Source: Clostridium ljungdahlii DSM 13528 (GTDB lineage: Bacteria > Bacillota > Clostridia > Clostridiales > Clostridiaceae). From it: a DNA stretch of 64,000 bases. Under the pieces are notes generated by a model. The model was given only the letters and a program-made list of their open reading frames with translations. It did not search any database and was not told the origin of the DNA. Positions 1 to 8,695 of the stretch are shown here, piece by piece. The translations under genes were made by a program, and so were the position numbers. Numbering within the stretch: the first letter of the stretch is position 1; each line of letters starts with the position of its first letter. The stretch is taken from assembly GCF_000143685.1 (NCBI RefSeq), contig NC_014328.1:3658001-3722000 (forward strand), read 5' to 3'.

Positions 1-687
1 GGAGTAATTATTCCAGGTTCCGTACCTGATTTCAAAGTAGATGACAGAAGGCTAATTGATTGGTATAAAAGTGAAATAAAGGAGCTTGAAGTTAAAGTTA
101 ATTTCAATACAAAAGTAACAGAAGAGCTTGTAGAAGAAGAAAAACCAGATGTAGTTATAATTGCAACTGGTGCAAAAGAAATTAAAATAAATGTTCCTGG
201 TATAGAAAAAGATAAAGTTATAACAGCTTTGGAACTTTTAAATGACAATAAAAAAGTTGGCAATGACGTACTTATGGTAGGTGGCGGACTTGTAGGCTGT
301 GAAGCTGCACTTTATCTTGCAAAACAAGGTAAAAATGTCACCATTGTTGAAGCAAAAGATACATTATTAAATTCAAGTAAACCAATTCCACATATGAACA
401 AAATCATGCTCATAGATCTTTTAAATATGTATAATGTGAAAGCCATTACAAATAATTCCCTCTTGGAAGTAACCGATAAAGGTGCAGTACTTATTAATAA
501 TAAATTTAAAAAACAAGAAGTATCTGCAGATACCGTTACAATTGCCGTCGGGTTTAAATCAGATAGAGAATTATACAACAAGCTAAATGGAAATATAGCT
601 GACTTATACTTAATCGGAGATGCATACCAATCTGCTAATATAATGAATGCAATTTGGAGTGCCAACGAAATTGGGCTCAACTGCTAA
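1..687 (+). CDS. NADH:flavin oxidoreductase / 2-enoate reductase family, C-terminal part (5'-truncated by window edge)
   Basis: The reading frame is open from base 1, so only the last 228 residues are present. The visible part is the FAD/NAD(P)-binding module found behind the flavin TIM barrel in enoate reductases and the 2,4-dienoyl-CoA reductase family. It has an ATG-x4-I-type end of one nucleotide-binding half (VVIIATGA), then a Rossmann glycine motif (LMVGGGLVGCEAALYLA) for the second dinucleotide, and near the end a GDA motif (LYLIGDAYQSANI) typical of the FAD-contacting C terminus. Members of this family reduce activated C=C bonds with NADH in anaerobes. An internal TTG at 229 could be mistaken for a start, but homologous sequence continues upstream of it. 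The N-terminal barrel and 4Fe-4S cysteines lie outside the window, so the substrate cannot be judged. Confidence 0.85.
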   Translation, partial: GVIIPGSVPDFKVDDRRLIDWYKSEIKELEVKVNFNTKVTEELVEEEKPDVVIIATGAKEIKINVPGIEKDKVITALELLNDNKKVGNDVLMVGGGLVGCEAALYLAKQGKNVTIVEAKDTLLNSSKPIPHMNKIMLIDLLNMYNVKAITNNSLLEVTDKGAVLINNKFKKQEVSADTVTIAVGFKSDRELYNKLNGNIADLYLIGDAYQSANIMNAIWSANEIGLNC

Positions 688-694
688 AATATAA

Positions 695-753
695 AAAACT
701 TATAGAGTTTCTAGATTGAAAGTTAATTTCAATTGAGAAACTCTATAAGTTTT
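695..753. terminator. Bidirectional terminator between convergent genes
   Basis: An 18-bp perfect inverted repeat (arms at 695-712 and 736-753) is flanked by A- and T-rich runs. It sits between the stop of the oxidoreductase and the stop of the chemoreceptor gene and can end transcription from both sides. Confidence 0.85.
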
Positions 754-2446
754 ATTCTTCTGTTTTGAACTTATTTACATTTTCCATTACATTATTGACA
801 ATATGCAATAGCTTTTCAGCTGAATTAGTAACCTCTTCTGCAGAACTACTTAATTCCTCAGCTATGGCAGCTATATCTTTAGAAGATGTAGAAATTTCTT
901 TTGCTGAAGAAGATGACGTCTCTAAATTATTTATTATAATAGATTTGTTATTGTCAGCCTCAATCATAGATTTATTAACTAGATTTATTCCTGGCAGCAA
1001 TTTTTCTATATCATCAATTATTACCCTAAAAGAACTTGCAATGTTGTTTACAATACCAATTTGATTTGAAAATTGACAATCTACATTTTTAGTATCAGCA
1101 ACAACAGCATTACTTTGATTAGAAACATTTTTTAAAAGTTCATTAATACTTTCAGATGAAGTTTTTGACTGTTCTGCAAGAATTCTAATTTCATCTGCCA
1201 CTACACTAAATCCCTTTCCAGCTTCCCCAGCTCTAGATGCTTCTATAGATGCGTTTAATGCAAGTAAATTAGTCTGATCTGATATATCATTTATTAAATT
1301 TGTGATGTCACTTATTTTATCAATATTAGCGCCTAATCCTTGAATCTTTTCTGCAACAGATTTGAATTGAACATTTAAATCATTTATTGATTTTATTAGT
1401 AAATTCACATCTGCGCTGCTTTTCTTGGACTTTTCGCTAATATTATTTCCCATAACGCTAAATTCATTTATCATCTTAGTCGCATTTTCTATTCTTTTTC
1501 CAAATTCATCAAACACCTCTTCCATACTTACAATATGACAGACTTGTTTTTTGGAACTTTCTGACACTTTATGGATGATTAAAGAAACATTTTCTGCAGA
1601 CAGCGACATTTCTTTAGATATACTATATAAATCATCAGAACTTCCATGGGCATTACTTACGTGTTCTTTTATATTTATTAAAATATTACTAACTTTTAAT
1701 CTAAAATCATTTAAAGAATACATTATTTGTTCGATTTCATCCTTTGTCTTCAATTCCACATTCCCCTGCAAATTACCCTCACTCATATCTACTAATTTAC
1801 TTTCAATTATGCCAATGTTATACTTTAATTTTTTTGAAAATAACCACACCGAAACTAAGGATATAATGACAGCAATTATAACTTGTAAGATGGAGAGATA
1901 AAAGAACAATTTTTTAATATTTTCAAATGTGGACACATCTTCATCTACTCCAATAGCAGCTATAACTTGTCCAGATGAATTTTTTATTGGAGCATAAGCT
2001 GACATATAAGTTCCCCATTTATCTGATGACGGTTCACTATCAACAGCAATACTACCATCAAAAGCACTGATCATTCCACCCTGCATTTCATAGCTTTCCA
2101 AATAATCTGCTGGATCAGGTGAAGCATCTATCAAAAATTGTGCAGTTTCATTATCTTTTTCTATGTAAACATAAAAATTTTTGATATCTTTTTTTGCCTT
2201 GAATACTATCATAGAATTTAATACTTCACCATATTCTTTAGAATTGTTAGATTTATCCTTTATTATCTTTTCTATCTTATTCTTGTCAATAATACTAATT
2301 GATTCTGTGACAGACTGTTTTGCTTTATCCCTCAGTTGTGATTCCGCCCTCTTAAGTATAACAGTACAACTTATCAAAGATATTGCTACAATAGCACCAA
2401 CAACTACACATACTAACCTGAGAATTTTAGTCCCAAGTTTACTCAT
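752..2446 (-). CDS. Methyl-accepting chemotaxis protein with periplasmic-type Cache-like sensor
   Basis: This 564-residue transmembrane chemoreceptor signals to CheA/CheW. There is a membrane segment at about residues 9-30, an extracellular sensor of about 150 residues with a PAS/Cache-like C-terminal half ([20 protein letters not shown]), a second membrane segment near 180-203, a HAMP linker at about 205-255, and a long cytoplasmic coiled coil. The signalling hairpin tip is recognisable ([20 protein letters not shown]), followed by Ser/Ala/Glu-rich helices that would hold methylation sites. The ATG at 2446 follows an AGGGGGA ribosome-binding site. No che genes are nearby, so it is an orphan receptor; the ligand is unknown. 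Confidence 0.93.
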   Translation of the reverse strand: MSKLGTKILRLVCVVVGAIVAISLISCTVILKRAESQLRDKAKQSVTESISIIDKNKIEKIIKDKSNNSKEYGEVLNSMIVFKAKKDIKNFYVYIEKDNETAQFLIDASPDPADYLESYEMQGGMISAFDGSIAVDSEPSSDKWGTYMSAYAPIKNSSGQVIAAIGVDEDVSTFENIKKLFFYLSILQVIIAVIISLVSVWLFSKKLKYNIGIIESKLVDMSEGNLQGNVELKTKDEIEQIMYSLNDFRLKVSNILINIKEHVSNAHGSSDDLYSISKEMSLSAENVSLIIHKVSESSKKQVCHIVSMEEVFDEFGKRIENATKMINEFSVMGNNISEKSKKSSADVNLLIKSINDLNVQFKSVAEKIQGLGANIDKISDITNLINDISDQTNLLALNASIEASRAGEAGKGFSVVADEIRILAEQSKTSSESINELLKNVSNQSNAVVADTKNVDCQFSNQIGIVNNIASSFRVIIDDIEKLLPGINLVNKSMIEADNNKSIIINNLETSSSSAKEISTSSKDIAAIAEELSSSAEEVTNSAEKLLHIVNNVMENVNKFKTEE

Positions 2447-2518
2447 AATTTTAAAATCCCCCTAGCTTAAATGAAATCTATTAATGCTTTTTGTATTAAA
2501 TTAAAAATATATACCTAT

Positions 2519-2544
2519 AAATATTATAACTTGTTATAATATTT
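2519..2544. promoter_or_regulatory. Palindrome upstream of the chemoreceptor gene
   Basis: AATATTATAAC and GTTATAATATT arms around a 2-nt centre form an 11-12 bp near-perfect palindrome about 75 bp upstream of the chemoreceptor start. No T-tract follows, so an operator is more likely than a terminator; the binding protein is unknown. Confidence 0.35.
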
Positions 2545-2609
2545 AAGTCATTAATAAAAATTTGTAAAAAACACCTCTAACTTCAATAGCACTGCATTTC
2601 AAATTTCTT

Positions 2610-2670
2610 GTTTAGCCTTATCAAAATATTTAGCGAGCTTGTGGCTTACCAAAATATCAGAGTATAAGTT
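2610..2670 (-). repeat. One-arm relic of the long-hairpin repeat family
   Basis: On the minus strand this 60-base stretch matches the outer arm of the hairpins at 23913 and 62331. It keeps ACTTATACTC near its start and the identical block TAAATATTTTGATAAG, roughly three quarters identity overall by eye. The opposite arm and the conserved apical loop are absent, so it looks like a decayed or truncated copy. Confidence 0.6.
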
Positions 2671-2700
2671 GATTTTTCGTTTAGAAACTCTATAGAACTC

Positions 2701-4011
2701 CTAATTTGGGAGTCTATATTTATCAGTATTTATTTCTTGCTTAGAAATTTGTTTCCCATCCTTATAAGTAACTTTGTAAGCTTTTACCGTTAGTACTGTT
2801 TTATTATCTTCCTTTGTTGTTTTAACGCTATTTACAAGGTTATAGGTTTTTTCAGTTAATTTGGAATTAGAATAGATATTAAATGTTAAATTTCCATCCT
2901 CTACTAAGCATTCTATATATATTGGATAATTCAATGTATTTTTAAATTTATAATCTATATTTCCATAGTCTACTGTCGCATCCATTCCAAGTTCAACATA
3001 GCTAACAGGTAAATTATGATGATCCCTCTCTATAGGTACTATACCTGCTCTTACTACAGCATTATGAAGAGTACTTGACACCTGACATACTCCTCCTCCG
3101 AAGCCAGATTCTAACTTATCACCTACAATAACTCCAGCAGCTTGATATCCTCTCTTTTCTGTTCTTTCTCCTACTATATTATTAAAACTAAAGATTTGAT
3201 TAGGCATTATTGTAATTCCATCTAAACTCTTTGCCGCCACATTAATATTATTAGCTCTACTATCTGTGGATGATGAAAAATCAGTTGTAAAACTAGATAT
3301 TTTCGTATCTATCTTTTTTAAATCTGATTTTTTCATTACAGGCTGAATTTCTTTCATTTTAACATTAACCATTACATCTTTAGTATCTTTGCTATTAATT
3401 TCAGCTTCCATATCTTCAATAAGCTTGTCCTTATCAATCTCTTGGCCCTGCTTTTCCGAAGTAACTTGAAATTTATCATTTTTATCTCTAGTTATTTTGG
3501 CATCTATTGGTTTTTTATCAAAATCATTCTCTATTTTTGATATAATTTCTTCAGCCTCACTTTTATTATAACTGTACTTTAAACTAAACTGCTTTTCTTT
3601 TGCACTTCTTATAATTTTATATTTATCATAAATACTACCTTTTTTACCATATTTAAAAGCATCTTTTACAGTATCCTCTATGTTATAATTCATATTCAGC
3701 TTCGAATAGTTTATTTTATATACTTTATTTCCAGCTTTAATCAATATATTTTTTTTCAATGCTTCATTTACATATTTGTGCTTTAAAGTATCTACAGCCT
3801 CTTTTTCAGTTTTTCCACTTAAATTTATGCCCTCTACTTTAACTCCTGGATATATACGCTCATTATATCTATTAACTACAAAATGTACTAAGAATACATG
3901 TAAAACATAAATTGATAAGATCAATATGCATAGTGACCTTATCATTTTCTTTTTATTAATTTTAAATTTTATTGTCTTTTTCTCATTTTCTTTTTCTGTA
4001 ATTTTTACCAT
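2701..4011 (-). CDS. VanW family protein with peptidoglycan-binding-like repeats
   Basis: This 436-residue protein is predicted to be anchored by one N-terminal membrane helix (about residues 24-46) with the rest outside the cell. Residues about 55-220 hold two repeats of the PG_binding_4 type that often precedes VanW in Firmicutes. The VanW domain follows at about 255-375, with FSFNNIVGERTEKRGY and GGGVCQVSSTLHNAV as hallmark strings, and then a short C-terminal G5-like or beta tail. VanW proteins are common cell-envelope proteins of clostridia, and despite the name most have no link to vancomycin resistance; their biochemical role is unresolved. The start has a GGAGG 14 bases upstream, a rather long spacing. 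It is monocistronic, with about 270 bp of AT-rich DNA before the next gene. Confidence 0.9.
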   Translation of the reverse strand: MVKITEKENEKKTIKFKINKKKMIRSLCILILSIYVLHVFLVHFVVNRYNERIYPGVKVEGINLSGKTEKEAVDTLKHKYVNEALKKNILIKAGNKVYKINYSKLNMNYNIEDTVKDAFKYGKKGSIYDKYKIIRSAKEKQFSLKYSYNKSEAEEIISKIENDFDKKPIDAKITRDKNDKFQVTSEKQGQEIDKDKLIEDMEAEINSKDTKDVMVNVKMKEIQPVMKKSDLKKIDTKISSFTTDFSSSTDSRANNINVAAKSLDGITIMPNQIFSFNNIVGERTEKRGYQAAGVIVGDKLESGFGGGVCQVSSTLHNAVVRAGIVPIERDHHNLPVSYVELGMDATVDYGNIDYKFKNTLNYPIYIECLVEDGNLTFNIYSNSKLTEKTYNLVNSVKTTKEDNKTVLTVKAYKVTYKDGKQISKQEINTDKYRLPN

Positions 4012-4281
4012 TTACTATTGCAAATCCTCCTATAAACTAAAACTCTATTAAAATGGATTAATTTTATAAATAAATACACGAAACTTCACCTAAATTATAT
4101 AATTATGTTATTTTATACTATATATAATACACCTATTTTGAAACCTTTACTATGGATTTTATCATATATTCATGCTTTTCCAATACTTTGAACTTTTATT
4201 GGATTTTAAATGACAAAAATGCAAATTCTAATATATAATTAATATAACAACATTTGTTGATTTTGAAAGGAGTTAATATAA

Positions 4282-5007
4282 ATGAAATACGTTCTTGACG
4301 TACATACCCACACTATAGTTAGTGGCCATGCTTACTCTACTTTATTAGAAAATGCCAAATATGCTAGCGAAATAGGACTAGAGCTTTTAGGGTCAACAGA
4401 ACATGGACCTTCTATGCCTGGTGCCCCTCATAAATGGTATTTTGAAAATCTTAAGGTACTTCCAAGAAAACTTTTTGGTGTAACTATGCTTTATGGATGT
4501 GAAGCAAATATTATAGATTATGAAGGAAATCTCGACTTATCAACAGATCTGCAGGAAAAATTGGATATAATCATAGCAAGTATCCACGAACCTATAATGG
4601 AGGCAAATAAAAATCCAGACCTAAATACCTCCGCTCTATTAAAAGTTATGGATAACCCTAATGTACATATTTTAGGCCATACTGGTAATCCAAAGTTTCC
4701 AATTCATGCAGAAGAAGTAGTTAAAAAGGCCAAAGAAAAAAGTATACTTATTGAAATAAACAATAGTTCCTTCGTAAGTTCACGAAAAGGCAGCGAAAAG
4801 AATTGTACGAAAATAGCAAGTTTATGTAAGGAATACGGAGTAAAAATAGTATTAAATAGTGATTCCCATTTTGCTTACCGCATCGGTGGCTTCGAAAGTG
4901 CAATAGAAATGTTAAAACAAATAGATATGCCAGAGGAACTAATCATAAACAGAAGTAAAAAGGATTTTCTCAGTTTCTTAAAAAGTAAAGGAAAAAACAT
5001 TCAATAA
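4282..5007 (+). CDS. PHP-domain phosphatase/hydrolase, YcdX-like
   Basis: This 241-residue metallohydrolase has the polymerase-and-histidinol-phosphatase (PHP) fold. The metal ligands are visible in order: HTHT near residue 8, EH at about 40 ([18 protein letters not shown]), E at about 74 (YGCEANI), H at about 102 (ASIHEP), H at about 132 (LGHTGNP) and the closing DSH at about 194 ([12 protein letters not shown]). The GPSMPGAPH string is characteristic of the YcdX subgroup, which are trinuclear-zinc phosphatases of unknown physiological substrate. The start is supported by AAAGGAG eight to ten bases upstream. It stands alone between a divergent wall-protein gene and a convergent glycosyltransferase. 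Confidence 0.9.
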   Translation: MKYVLDVHTHTIVSGHAYSTLLENAKYASEIGLELLGSTEHGPSMPGAPHKWYFENLKVLPRKLFGVTMLYGCEANIIDYEGNLDLSTDLQEKLDIIIASIHEPIMEANKNPDLNTSALLKVMDNPNVHILGHTGNPKFPIHAEEVVKKAKEKSILIEINNSSFVSSRKGSEKNCTKIASLCKEYGVKIVLNSDSHFAYRIGGFESAIEMLKQIDMPEELIINRSKKDFLSFLKSKGKNIQ

Positions 5008-5065
5008 ACAGAGTTCTTGACATCAGATGGAGTTTTAACTCCACCTGATGCCAAGAATTCTGTTT
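5006..5065. repeat. Structured repeat E1 (hairpin-only copy), doubling as bidirectional terminator
   Basis: This is a 60-bp imperfect palindrome with AAACAGA/TCTGTTT outer arms and CATCAGATGGAGTT pairing with AACTCCACCTGATG inside. It is the shortest of four related elements in the window (others at 11367, 17378 and 42989) and matches only their first hairpin. It begins right at the stop codon of the PHP gene and lies between convergent genes, so it probably also terminates transcription. Confidence 0.8.
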
Positions 5066-5067
5066 AT

Positions 5068-6087
5068 CTAATTAAATTTATATTTTTTATTGGTTAAACG
5101 ATAGCCATATTCAACTACTTTTTTTCCAAAACTGCCATGAGCATTAGATATTATACCAAATAAACAGTATCTCATATCTGAATAGAGATTTTTATTTACA
5201 CTCTTTAAATAGGACCACAAATCAGTTTTCTTTTTAAAGTTTTCCTCACTTCCCGAAACTATAAGGAGCACTGAAGAAATTGTCATCATCATAGAAAGAT
5301 AGTTTCTCATGTACTTGTCCAAACGTTTATTAGGTATTTTATCAAATTTACAGTAAAAGTCTATCATACGTTTATTCACATAAAGCTGTTGATCTATCCT
5401 TTTTATCATGATTTTTTCATTTACAGATTGATCTTCCCTGCCAATAAAATATCTATATAAGTTGATATCCATGTAGTAAATTGTCTTCACATATGGAAGA
5501 GGTTCATAAACAAACAAGTTATCTACATAAAAAGTATGCTTTGGAAGCTCAAGTCCACATTCACACAAAAGAGATTTTCGATATATAACAGAATGCATGA
5601 GAATGTACTGAGATATCTTAAATTTACCTACATCATCCCATCCAAATATATGATTCTCAGGTAACACATTTTTATAGTTAACTACATGACTGGTATTATC
5701 TTTAGAATGCTCATAGACATAATTACATATCATCATATCTAGTATTTTTCCCTCTTTATAAAGTCTTTTCAGCACATCTATAACTTTCAACATTCCGGGT
5801 ACATCAAGCCAATCATCAGAATCTACAACTTTAAAGTATATACCCGAGGCATTCTTAATACCCGTATTTACAGCCTGACCATGACCTCCATTCTCTTGAT
5901 GTACTGCCTTTATAATATTAGGATATCTTGCTGCGTAATCATCTGCAATTTCTGCAGTATTATCAGAAGAACCATCATCAACAATTATTATCTCTACATC
6001 TTCTCCACCTGGAAGGAGAGTTTCTATACAATGTCCCATATAATCTGCTGAATTATAGCACGGAACTGTAAATGTTATTATCTTCAT
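5068..6087 (-). CDS. Glycosyltransferase family 2 protein
   Basis: This 340-residue GT-A fold glycosyltransferase has an N-terminal nucleotide-sugar-binding region with FTVPCYNSADYM and IIIVDDGSSDNT, and the metal-binding DSDDW (VVDSDDWLDVPG) near residue 95. The C-terminal third is helical and less conserved, and no membrane segment is obvious. The ATG at 6087 is preferred over an upstream in-frame ATG at 6123 because it is preceded by AAAGGAAAT and gives the normal N terminus. Even so, it overlaps the 3' end of the mutase gene by 35 bases, indicating translational coupling. It probably transfers a sugar, possibly galactofuranose made by the neighbouring mutase, to a surface glycan; acceptor unknown. 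Confidence 0.88.
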   Translation of the reverse strand: MKIITFTVPCYNSADYMGHCIETLLPGGEDVEIIIVDDGSSDNTAEIADDYAARYPNIIKAVHQENGGHGQAVNTGIKNASGIYFKVVDSDDWLDVPGMLKVIDVLKRLYKEGKILDMMICNYVYEHSKDNTSHVVNYKNVLPENHIFGWDDVGKFKISQYILMHSVIYRKSLLCECGLELPKHTFYVDNLFVYEPLPYVKTIYYMDINLYRYFIGREDQSVNEKIMIKRIDQQLYVNKRMIDFYCKFDKIPNKRLDKYMRNYLSMMMTISSVLLIVSGSEENFKKKTDLWSYLKSVNKNLYSDMRYCLFGIISNAHGSFGKKVVEYGYRLTNKKYKFN

Positions 6088-7264
6088 CAATATTATTTCC
6101 TTTCCTGCTACAAATAATTTCATCTGCCAAAATTAGTGCCCTCTCAATTATTGCATCCATGTTATAGTATTTATATTCTGCAAGTCTACCCAACAAATAA
6201 AAATCACGTAAACTATTAGTGAGTTGTTTATATTTTTCGTAAAGCTTAAAATTATCTGAACTAATTATAGGATAGTAAGGTGTCTCACCTTCAGAACCTG
6301 TATATGACTTTGGATATTCCTTCATTATAGTCGTCTTATTATAAACACTCTGACCTGTTAAATGTTTGAATTCCGTAATTCGTGTAAAAGGCTGGTCTAC
6401 TGTATAATTTATAGTTCCCTTTGACTGATACCATGTTACATCATGTGTTTCAAATAAAAAATCTACAGTTCTATAGGGAAGACGTCCAAACTGGCAGTCA
6501 AAAAATTGATCTAAAGCACCAGTATATATTACTGTACCTTTAAACGGTCTATCCTCAAAAAATATATCATCTTCTATAATTTTCAAGAGTTCATTTGCAT
6601 CAGTGTCAAGACGCAAACTTATATTAGGATGGTCTAATAACTTATCAAAAAGGGAAGTATATCCATTAGCTGGTATTCCCTGATATGTATCTTGAAAATA
6701 ACGATTATCACGTGAAATTAGTATTGGGACTCTAGCTATAACAGACGAATCTATTTCTTCTGGAGTAACCCCCCACTGTTTTTGAGTATAATTGAGGAAC
6801 ACATTATTATAAATAAAATCAGCAAGTTCCTGAAATTCACTATCCTTATTATTTCCCAGTTCTGCAATGGTTAATCGCTGACCCATACCATAAGCAGAAA
6901 CAAGCTTTTGTTCTAACCTATCTGCTTTTTTCAAATCGAAGGCCATATAAAGAGAATTTAAATTAAATGGGACAGGCATCAATTTTCCATATACATTTGC
7001 CAAAACTTCATGAGAATAATCCCTCCACTTTGTAAATCGAGAGACATAGTCAAATACACGCTTGTTATAAGTGTGAAATATATGGGGTCCATATTTATGT
7101 ACTAGTATACCATCCTCATTTAAAAAATCATAAGTAGTACCTGCAATATGGCTGCGTTTTTCCATAATCAATACCTTTTTACCTGCCCGCTCTGCTAGTT
7201 CCCTAGATATCACCGCCCCTGCAAGCCCACAGCCTATTACTAGGCAATCATATGTTTTATTCAT
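6053..7264 (-). CDS. glf: UDP-galactopyranose mutase
   Basis: This flavoenzyme of 403 residues interconverts UDP-galactopyranose and UDP-galactofuranose in the cytoplasm. The N-terminal FAD motif is clear (VIGCGLAGAVISRELAE), followed by the family string GTTYDFLNEDGILVHKYGPH, HIFHT and, further on, PVPFN. Late in the protein RLAEYKYYNMDAI matches the conserved flavin-contact end. It is about 30 residues longer than many homologues, the excess being at the C terminus. It is the first gene of a two-gene unit with the GT2 gene, which suggests a small galactofuranose-transfer module away from the main polysaccharide locus at the right end of the window. Confidence 0.93.
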   Translation of the reverse strand: MNKTYDCLVIGCGLAGAVISRELAERAGKKVLIMEKRSHIAGTTYDFLNEDGILVHKYGPHIFHTYNKRVFDYVSRFTKWRDYSHEVLANVYGKLMPVPFNLNSLYMAFDLKKADRLEQKLVSAYGMGQRLTIAELGNNKDSEFQELADFIYNNVFLNYTQKQWGVTPEEIDSSVIARVPILISRDNRYFQDTYQGIPANGYTSLFDKLLDHPNISLRLDTDANELLKIIEDDIFFEDRPFKGTVIYTGALDQFFDCQFGRLPYRTVDFLFETHDVTWYQSKGTINYTVDQPFTRITEFKHLTGQSVYNKTTIMKEYPKSYTGSEGETPYYPIISSDNFKLYEKYKQLTNSLRDFYLLGRLAEYKYYNMDAIIERALILADEIICSRKGNNIDEDNNIYSSVL

Positions 7265-7481
7265 TTGTTCATATTTCCTCCATTCATTATGTATTGTGTC
7301 TTATGCAAAAAAATTATATACTTCATCTTAAAATAATCATTATTATATAAAATTAACCTCACTTATTTTTCATTTTTATAAGTACCCTTATAATTTAATA
7401 GTACACATACCTCTTGTTCATAGCAAGACTCTAGTACAATATTTATTTGTTTTTAAAAAAATGTTTACTTTTAATTGTAAC

Positions 7482-7690
7482 AAAAAGAGAGATATAAATA
7501 CCTCTCTTCACTTATCTAATGTTTATCCGAAATACCGCCGCTTTTTTCTTGAAACCTATCACACTGATAGGTGGGTGCCCTCACAGATGTTTCTATCTCT
7601 TAAATGCCTTAAAGGTCTCACAGAAGGTACATATACACATCAAAATATTGAACTCCCTTATAAATACTGTAGGATCAAGATAAGAAGCTA
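7482..7690 (-). ncRNA. Structured small RNA, possibly a second 6S-like RNA
   Basis: On the minus strand this GC-richer patch contains GCGGCGGTATTTCGGA near its 3' end, resembling the conserved 3' arm of proteobacterial 6S RNA as I remember it. A hairpin ACCTATCA/TGATAGGT precedes it. The ends can close: CTTCTTATCT (near 7678-7687) pairs with AGATAA-gt-GAAG (7506-7517), and ATCC (7672-7675) with GGAT (7525-7528), giving a rod of about 185 nt. A terminator follows, with arms GAGAGGTAT/ATATCTCTC-type at 7487-7507 and then TTTTTG. The size and rod shape fit 6S, but the middle of the long stem pairs poorly. The canonical 6S is at 19084, so this would be a second copy, or another RNA family. Confidence 0.45.
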
Positions 7691-7719
7691 ATCGAATATT
7701 TCAGAAATTATTTTCTTTT

Positions 7720-7800
7720 AATGTGACGAACGGAAGTTAAATCTCTAGTAATTACTCACACGTTCTTCAAACTTCACTTATTAGAAACTACCCTAAACTA
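7720..7800 (-). pseudogene. Decayed tRNA-Leu copy
   Basis: The minus strand aligns along its whole length with the intact tRNA-Leu at 11539-11624. The variable-arm side is best kept (ACGTGTGAGTAA against GCGTGTGAGTAA), and TTTAACTTCCGTTCG matches TTCAACTCCCGTTCT. The acceptor and T stems no longer pair and the CCA has become TTA, so it cannot be a working tRNA. It lies just upstream of the small RNA, on the same strand. Confidence 0.65.
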
Positions 7801-7950
7801 CTGTAAATCAATACCTTTAGTAAACTTAAAACAAGTTTGCTATCATTCTATATATGTATATTATCACATTAAATTAAACATTTCAATTTAATTTTAACAC
7901 TACTTTAGATTCATTAAAATATACCTTCTGGAAAACACTTAGCAAATAAA
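7801..7950. other. Intergenic stretch, nothing recognised
   Basis: AT-rich spacer between the tRNA relic and the terminator of the coat-like genes; no open frame, hairpin or repeat was recognised. Confidence 0.5.
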
Positions 7951-7985
7951 AAACAATCTCAATTTTCAAATTGAGATTGTTTTTT
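7951..7985 (-). terminator. Terminator of the coat-like gene pair
   Basis: AAACAATCTCAAT and ATTGAGATTGTTT arms form a 13-bp stem, with A/T runs on both sides, directly downstream of the stop at 7992 on the minus strand. Confidence 0.8.
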
Positions 7986-7991
7986 ATCTTA

Positions 7992-8252
7992 CTATCTTAA
8001 TGAGCTCATCATTTGATTAGATTCATTTTTTAATTGTTGTACATCCGATTCTGGGGCATCTTTTGTAGGATACCATCCCTTTTGTCTCATAGTATCAAAA
8101 ATTTTGTATTGAATATCCTGGGCATTTTTAAAATTGTTTACTAAGGTGTTTCTTAAATTAGTACAAGAAGTTTCTGTTATTCCTGTACTATATGCTGAAA
8201 TAACCTGTTTTTCACTAGCTAAAAGGTCGTGCATAAGTTCTTGTTCATTCAT
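7992..8252 (-). CDS. CotF-like spore coat protein, small
   Basis: This 86-residue, mostly helical protein resembles the Coat_F family, whose members have ferritin-like helical bundles and are found in spore coats. Conserved features are the N-terminal helix (ELMHDLLASEKQVISAYSTGI), the middle ETSCTNLRNTLVNN and the C-terminal WYPTKDAP string, which is typical of clostridial CotF proteins. There is no signal peptide. The gene lies 20 bp behind a second small gene on the same strand and shares its terminator, forming a two-gene operon. Sporulation-specific expression is likely but no sigma-E or sigma-K promoter was assigned. Confidence 0.75.
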   Translation of the reverse strand: MNEQELMHDLLASEKQVISAYSTGITETSCTNLRNTLVNNFKNAQDIQYKIFDTMRQKGWYPTKDAPESDVQQLKNESNQMMSSLR

Positions 8253-8272
8253 AATCTAATTCCCCTTTCTTT

Positions 8273-8479
8273 TTATTGATGTGAATCTAAATAGGATTTT
8301 AAAGATGTAAAATTTTGTTTGTGGACTTGAGCAGCTTCATTACACAAATTTTTTATTTGCGTATCACTGCATCTTCCTGAACAATCATTAAATTTCTTGT
8401 TCATCAATGCTTCGTATTCAATTTGATCCTTCAATACCTTTAAATTTCCAGTATCCAATTGTTTGTTGCCAGTTGTCAT
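8273..8479 (-). CDS. Small CotF-associated protein
   Basis: This 68-residue helical protein has two cysteines close together (CSGRC) and an ELL-type helix ending in HKQNFTSLKSYLDSH. It resembles the short partner often encoded beside clostridial CotF proteins, and its C-terminal helix looks like half of a Coat_F bundle. It is the first gene of the pair with the 86-residue protein, 20 bp apart. The ATG at 8479 has AGGGAGG upstream. A role in the spore coat is inferred from the neighbour only. Confidence 0.55.
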   Translation of the reverse strand: MTTGNKQLDTGNLKVLKDQIEYEALMNKKFNDCSGRCSDTQIKNLCNEAAQVHKQNFTSLKSYLDSHQ

Positions 8480-8572
8480 AATTTCTACCTCCCTAATTTT
8501 TTTTACAAGTATATTATTACCTTATAAATCAAATTTATGTATATAATATTCAAGATCATTGAACATAAGCTC

Positions 8573-8631
8573 TTAGGCATTTTCAAAGAAATAACCAATC
8601 ATCATGCTAGTCTATTTTTTCAAATGCCTTA
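8573..8631 (-). repeat. Dispersed 60-bp palindromic repeat (copy R3)
   Basis: Read on the minus strand it is nearly the same as the element at 39733: AAGGCATTTGAAAAAATAG at one end and GTTATTTCTTTGAAAATGCC at the other, with a divergent 14-base middle. The ends are inverted repeats of each other (GGCATTT/AAATGCC). It lies between the coat-like genes and the FAD oxidoreductase, so it may carry part of their promoters. Confidence 0.7.
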
Positions 8632-8695
8632 TTGAATATTTTTTTATTAAAAGGAAAAATTAATCTTATCTGAATATATAAAGGAGCGTAGGTTT

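Noticed and set aside
7461..7691. 76-codon plus-strand open frame
   Set aside because: It runs antisense through the structured small RNA and its terminator, has no ribosome-binding site and no family resemblance.
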